Positions 63,147 through 64,000 of a stretch of 64,000 nt of DNA are shown piece by piece. This stretch comes from Teichococcus vastitatis (lineage in GTDB: Bacteria > Pseudomonadota > Alphaproteobacteria > Acetobacterales > Acetobacteraceae): the NCBI RefSeq assembly GCF_003604215.1, contig NZ_QXGS01000001.1, positions 682,001 to 746,000 of the forward strand. Direction: 5' to 3'. The position numbers and the translations under genes were made by a program. Within the stretch, counting starts at the first letter, position 1. The number at the start of each line of letters is the position of its first letter. The notes beneath the pieces are model-generated. The model saw only the letters and a program-made list of their open reading frames with translations. It did no database searches and was not told the DNA's origin.

Positions 63147-63980
63147 TTATTCCGCGGCGCGCATGCGCACGACGCCGGCCGGGTCGATCAGCGATGCACC
63201 CTGGCTCATCATGTTGTTGACAAAGAAGGCGGCACGATCGCCATGCCAAGTGATGTCGGAGGAGACATCCTGAGCCACGGCATGGCCGATGGCCGTCTTG
63301 TGATAGAAGTAGCAGAAGCGCAAGCTGCCGCTCTTGGTGAGACCCGAATGCGGCATCCAGGTCGCACCCAACCAGCGCTTCACCTGCGTGCCCTTCCAGG
63401 GCAGCTCGTCATCGCCGACATAGTTGGAGTTGGCAAACTCCTGGATCTGCAGCAGGTCGCTCCACTGCTTCCATCCGACAATGGCGAAGCGATTGCCGTC
63501 ATCCGGCACGTCGGCGGCGCCCAGCATCTCGAACGCCTTCAGCACCTTCGCCTTGGTCAGGCCATCGGTGTCGCCGGTGCCGGCGGCGGTGCCGACCGCC
63601 TCATTGGTGGCCGTGTCGAGCGCCGCGATGATCAGTTCGTCGGTCTTGCGGCCGAGCGCATAGGCACCCGCATTCGCGACAACCTGGCGCTCGTCGATGT
63701 TGGTCTTCAGCTCGTCCAGGCGGTCGATCCACTCGCCCGCATAGTAATCCTGCAGGTAGCATTCGACATTGGAATGCGACAGGTTCATCACGGGCACGGA
63801 ACCGTTGCGGGCCTTCGCCGCCGCGATGCCGCGGCCGACGATCGGAAACACGGTGGAGGCGCCGCGCACGCCGCTCTTGCTGCGCACCGTCGGGCGAAGC
63901 TTGCTGCCTTGCCGCTGATAGGCATCGTGCACTTCGGACTGGAACTGCTTCGCGAAGACCTGGTCGATGGAAGCGGACAT
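63147..63980 (-). CDS. phage major capsid protein
   Basis: 277 residues. SIDQVFAKQFQSEVHDAYQRQGSKLRPTVR, the following STVFPIVGRG, YALGRKTDELIIAALDTATN and the C-terminal RAAFFVNNMMSQGASLIDPAGVV fit podoviral capsid proteins of alphaproteobacterial prophages. ATG at 63980 has GAGGAA seven bases upstream; a TTG six codons earlier was rejected. It is the first structural gene seen; portal and scaffold genes should lie beyond the right edge. Confidence 0.88.
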   Translation of the reverse strand: MSASIDQVFAKQFQSEVHDAYQRQGSKLRPTVRSKSGVRGASTVFPIVGRGIAAAKARNGSVPVMNLSHSNVECYLQDYYAGEWIDRLDELKTNIDERQVVANAGAYALGRKTDELIIAALDTATNEAVGTAAGTGDTDGLTKAKVLKAFEMLGAADVPDDGNRFAIVGWKQWSDLLQIQEFANSNYVGDDELPWKGTQVKRWLGATWMPHSGLTKSGSLRFCYFYHKTAIGHAVAQDVSSDITWHGDRAAFFVNNMMSQGASLIDPAGVVRMRAAE

Positions 63981-64000
63981 GCCGAATTCCTCAAGCAAGA

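Noticed and set aside
1-64000. CRISPR arrays, tRNA or rRNA genes, insertion sequences
   Set aside because: No regularly spaced repeats, no tRNA-like cloverleaf noticed in any intergenic gap, no transposase ORF.
54823-64000. Rhodobacter-type gene transfer agent
   Set aside because: Those are siphovirus-like with a different order (portal, protease, capsid, tape measure); here the tail tubular and fibre genes are T7-like.

Overview
The window is about 70% G+C and almost fully coding. Its gene content points to an alphaproteobacterium, most likely an Acetobacteraceae (Roseomonas-like) member. Evidence for this is the C4-pathway 5-aminolevulinate synthase, an Atp12-type F1 chaperone, MmcB, a YcgN-type cysteine-cluster protein, a TctC/Bug binding protein and a RskA-regulated ECF sigma factor. 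The lineage is inferred from gene content only. Because the DNA is so GC-rich, nearly every gene has long open antisense and out-of-frame shadows, which I left out.

Layout. 1-3342: end of an MFS exporter and an orphan molybdopterin-binding hydroxylase subunit. 3421-9987: a divergent envelope-glycan locus. Leftward are a membrane GT-C glycosyltransferase, two paralogous EamA transporters and an MBL hydrolase, joined by stop/start overlaps. Rightward are a methyltransferase, a GT2 polyprenyl-phosphate sugar synthase and a 4-TM flippase-like protein. 10064-15514: another EamA protein, a truncated CDF transporter coupled to a gamma-glutamyltransferase, and malate synthase G. 15519-17627: ECF sigma factor, RskA-like anti-sigma factor and a DUF4394 exported protein. 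17646-21626: M20 amidohydrolase, MgtC, Atp12, acylphosphatase and a GT-A protein. 21663-29447: AapJ-like binding protein, Bcr/CflA exporter, guaA, DUF1028, infC and thrS.

29765-38780 is a scavenging region for amides and organic acids: GNAT, M20 hydrolase translationally coupled to an ABC binding protein, a TctC protein, then a leftward operon of a TauD-like protein, an Asp/Glu racemase-like protein and an amidase, and on the plus strand a CPG2-like M20 peptidase and a 4-OT tautomerase. Both the TauD-like and the racemase-like protein lack the residues expected for catalysis. 38788-44690: hemA (ALAS), a small SDR, a TPR protein, an EamA transporter, pyrD and a HAD hydrolase. 44786-54813: Bcr/CflA exporter, free Hpt protein, MHYT-PAS-GGDEF-EAL protein, ydfG, YgjP-like protease, a PAS-PAS-HK-REC-REC hybrid kinase, cupin, YcgN, MmcB and DUF952.

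From 54823 to the right edge everything is leftward and viral. The order capsid, tail tubular A, tail tubular B, small internal protein, tail fibre/tailspike, small terminase-like, large terminase, then lysis genes is that of the late region of T7-like podoviruses. The endolysin has a one-base frameshift in a G run. No integrase, tRNA or att repeat is visible, and the module starts only 9 bases from the chromosomal DUF952 gene. The block continues beyond the window.

The points most worth following up are the T7-like module and its broken endolysin, the two neighbouring catalytically incomplete proteins at 35800-37259, the probable CTG start of infC, a small Shine-Dalgarno-led ORF coupled to the c-di-GMP gene, the GGDEF domain that lost its metal-binding Asp, and the polyprenyl-phosphate glycosylation locus.
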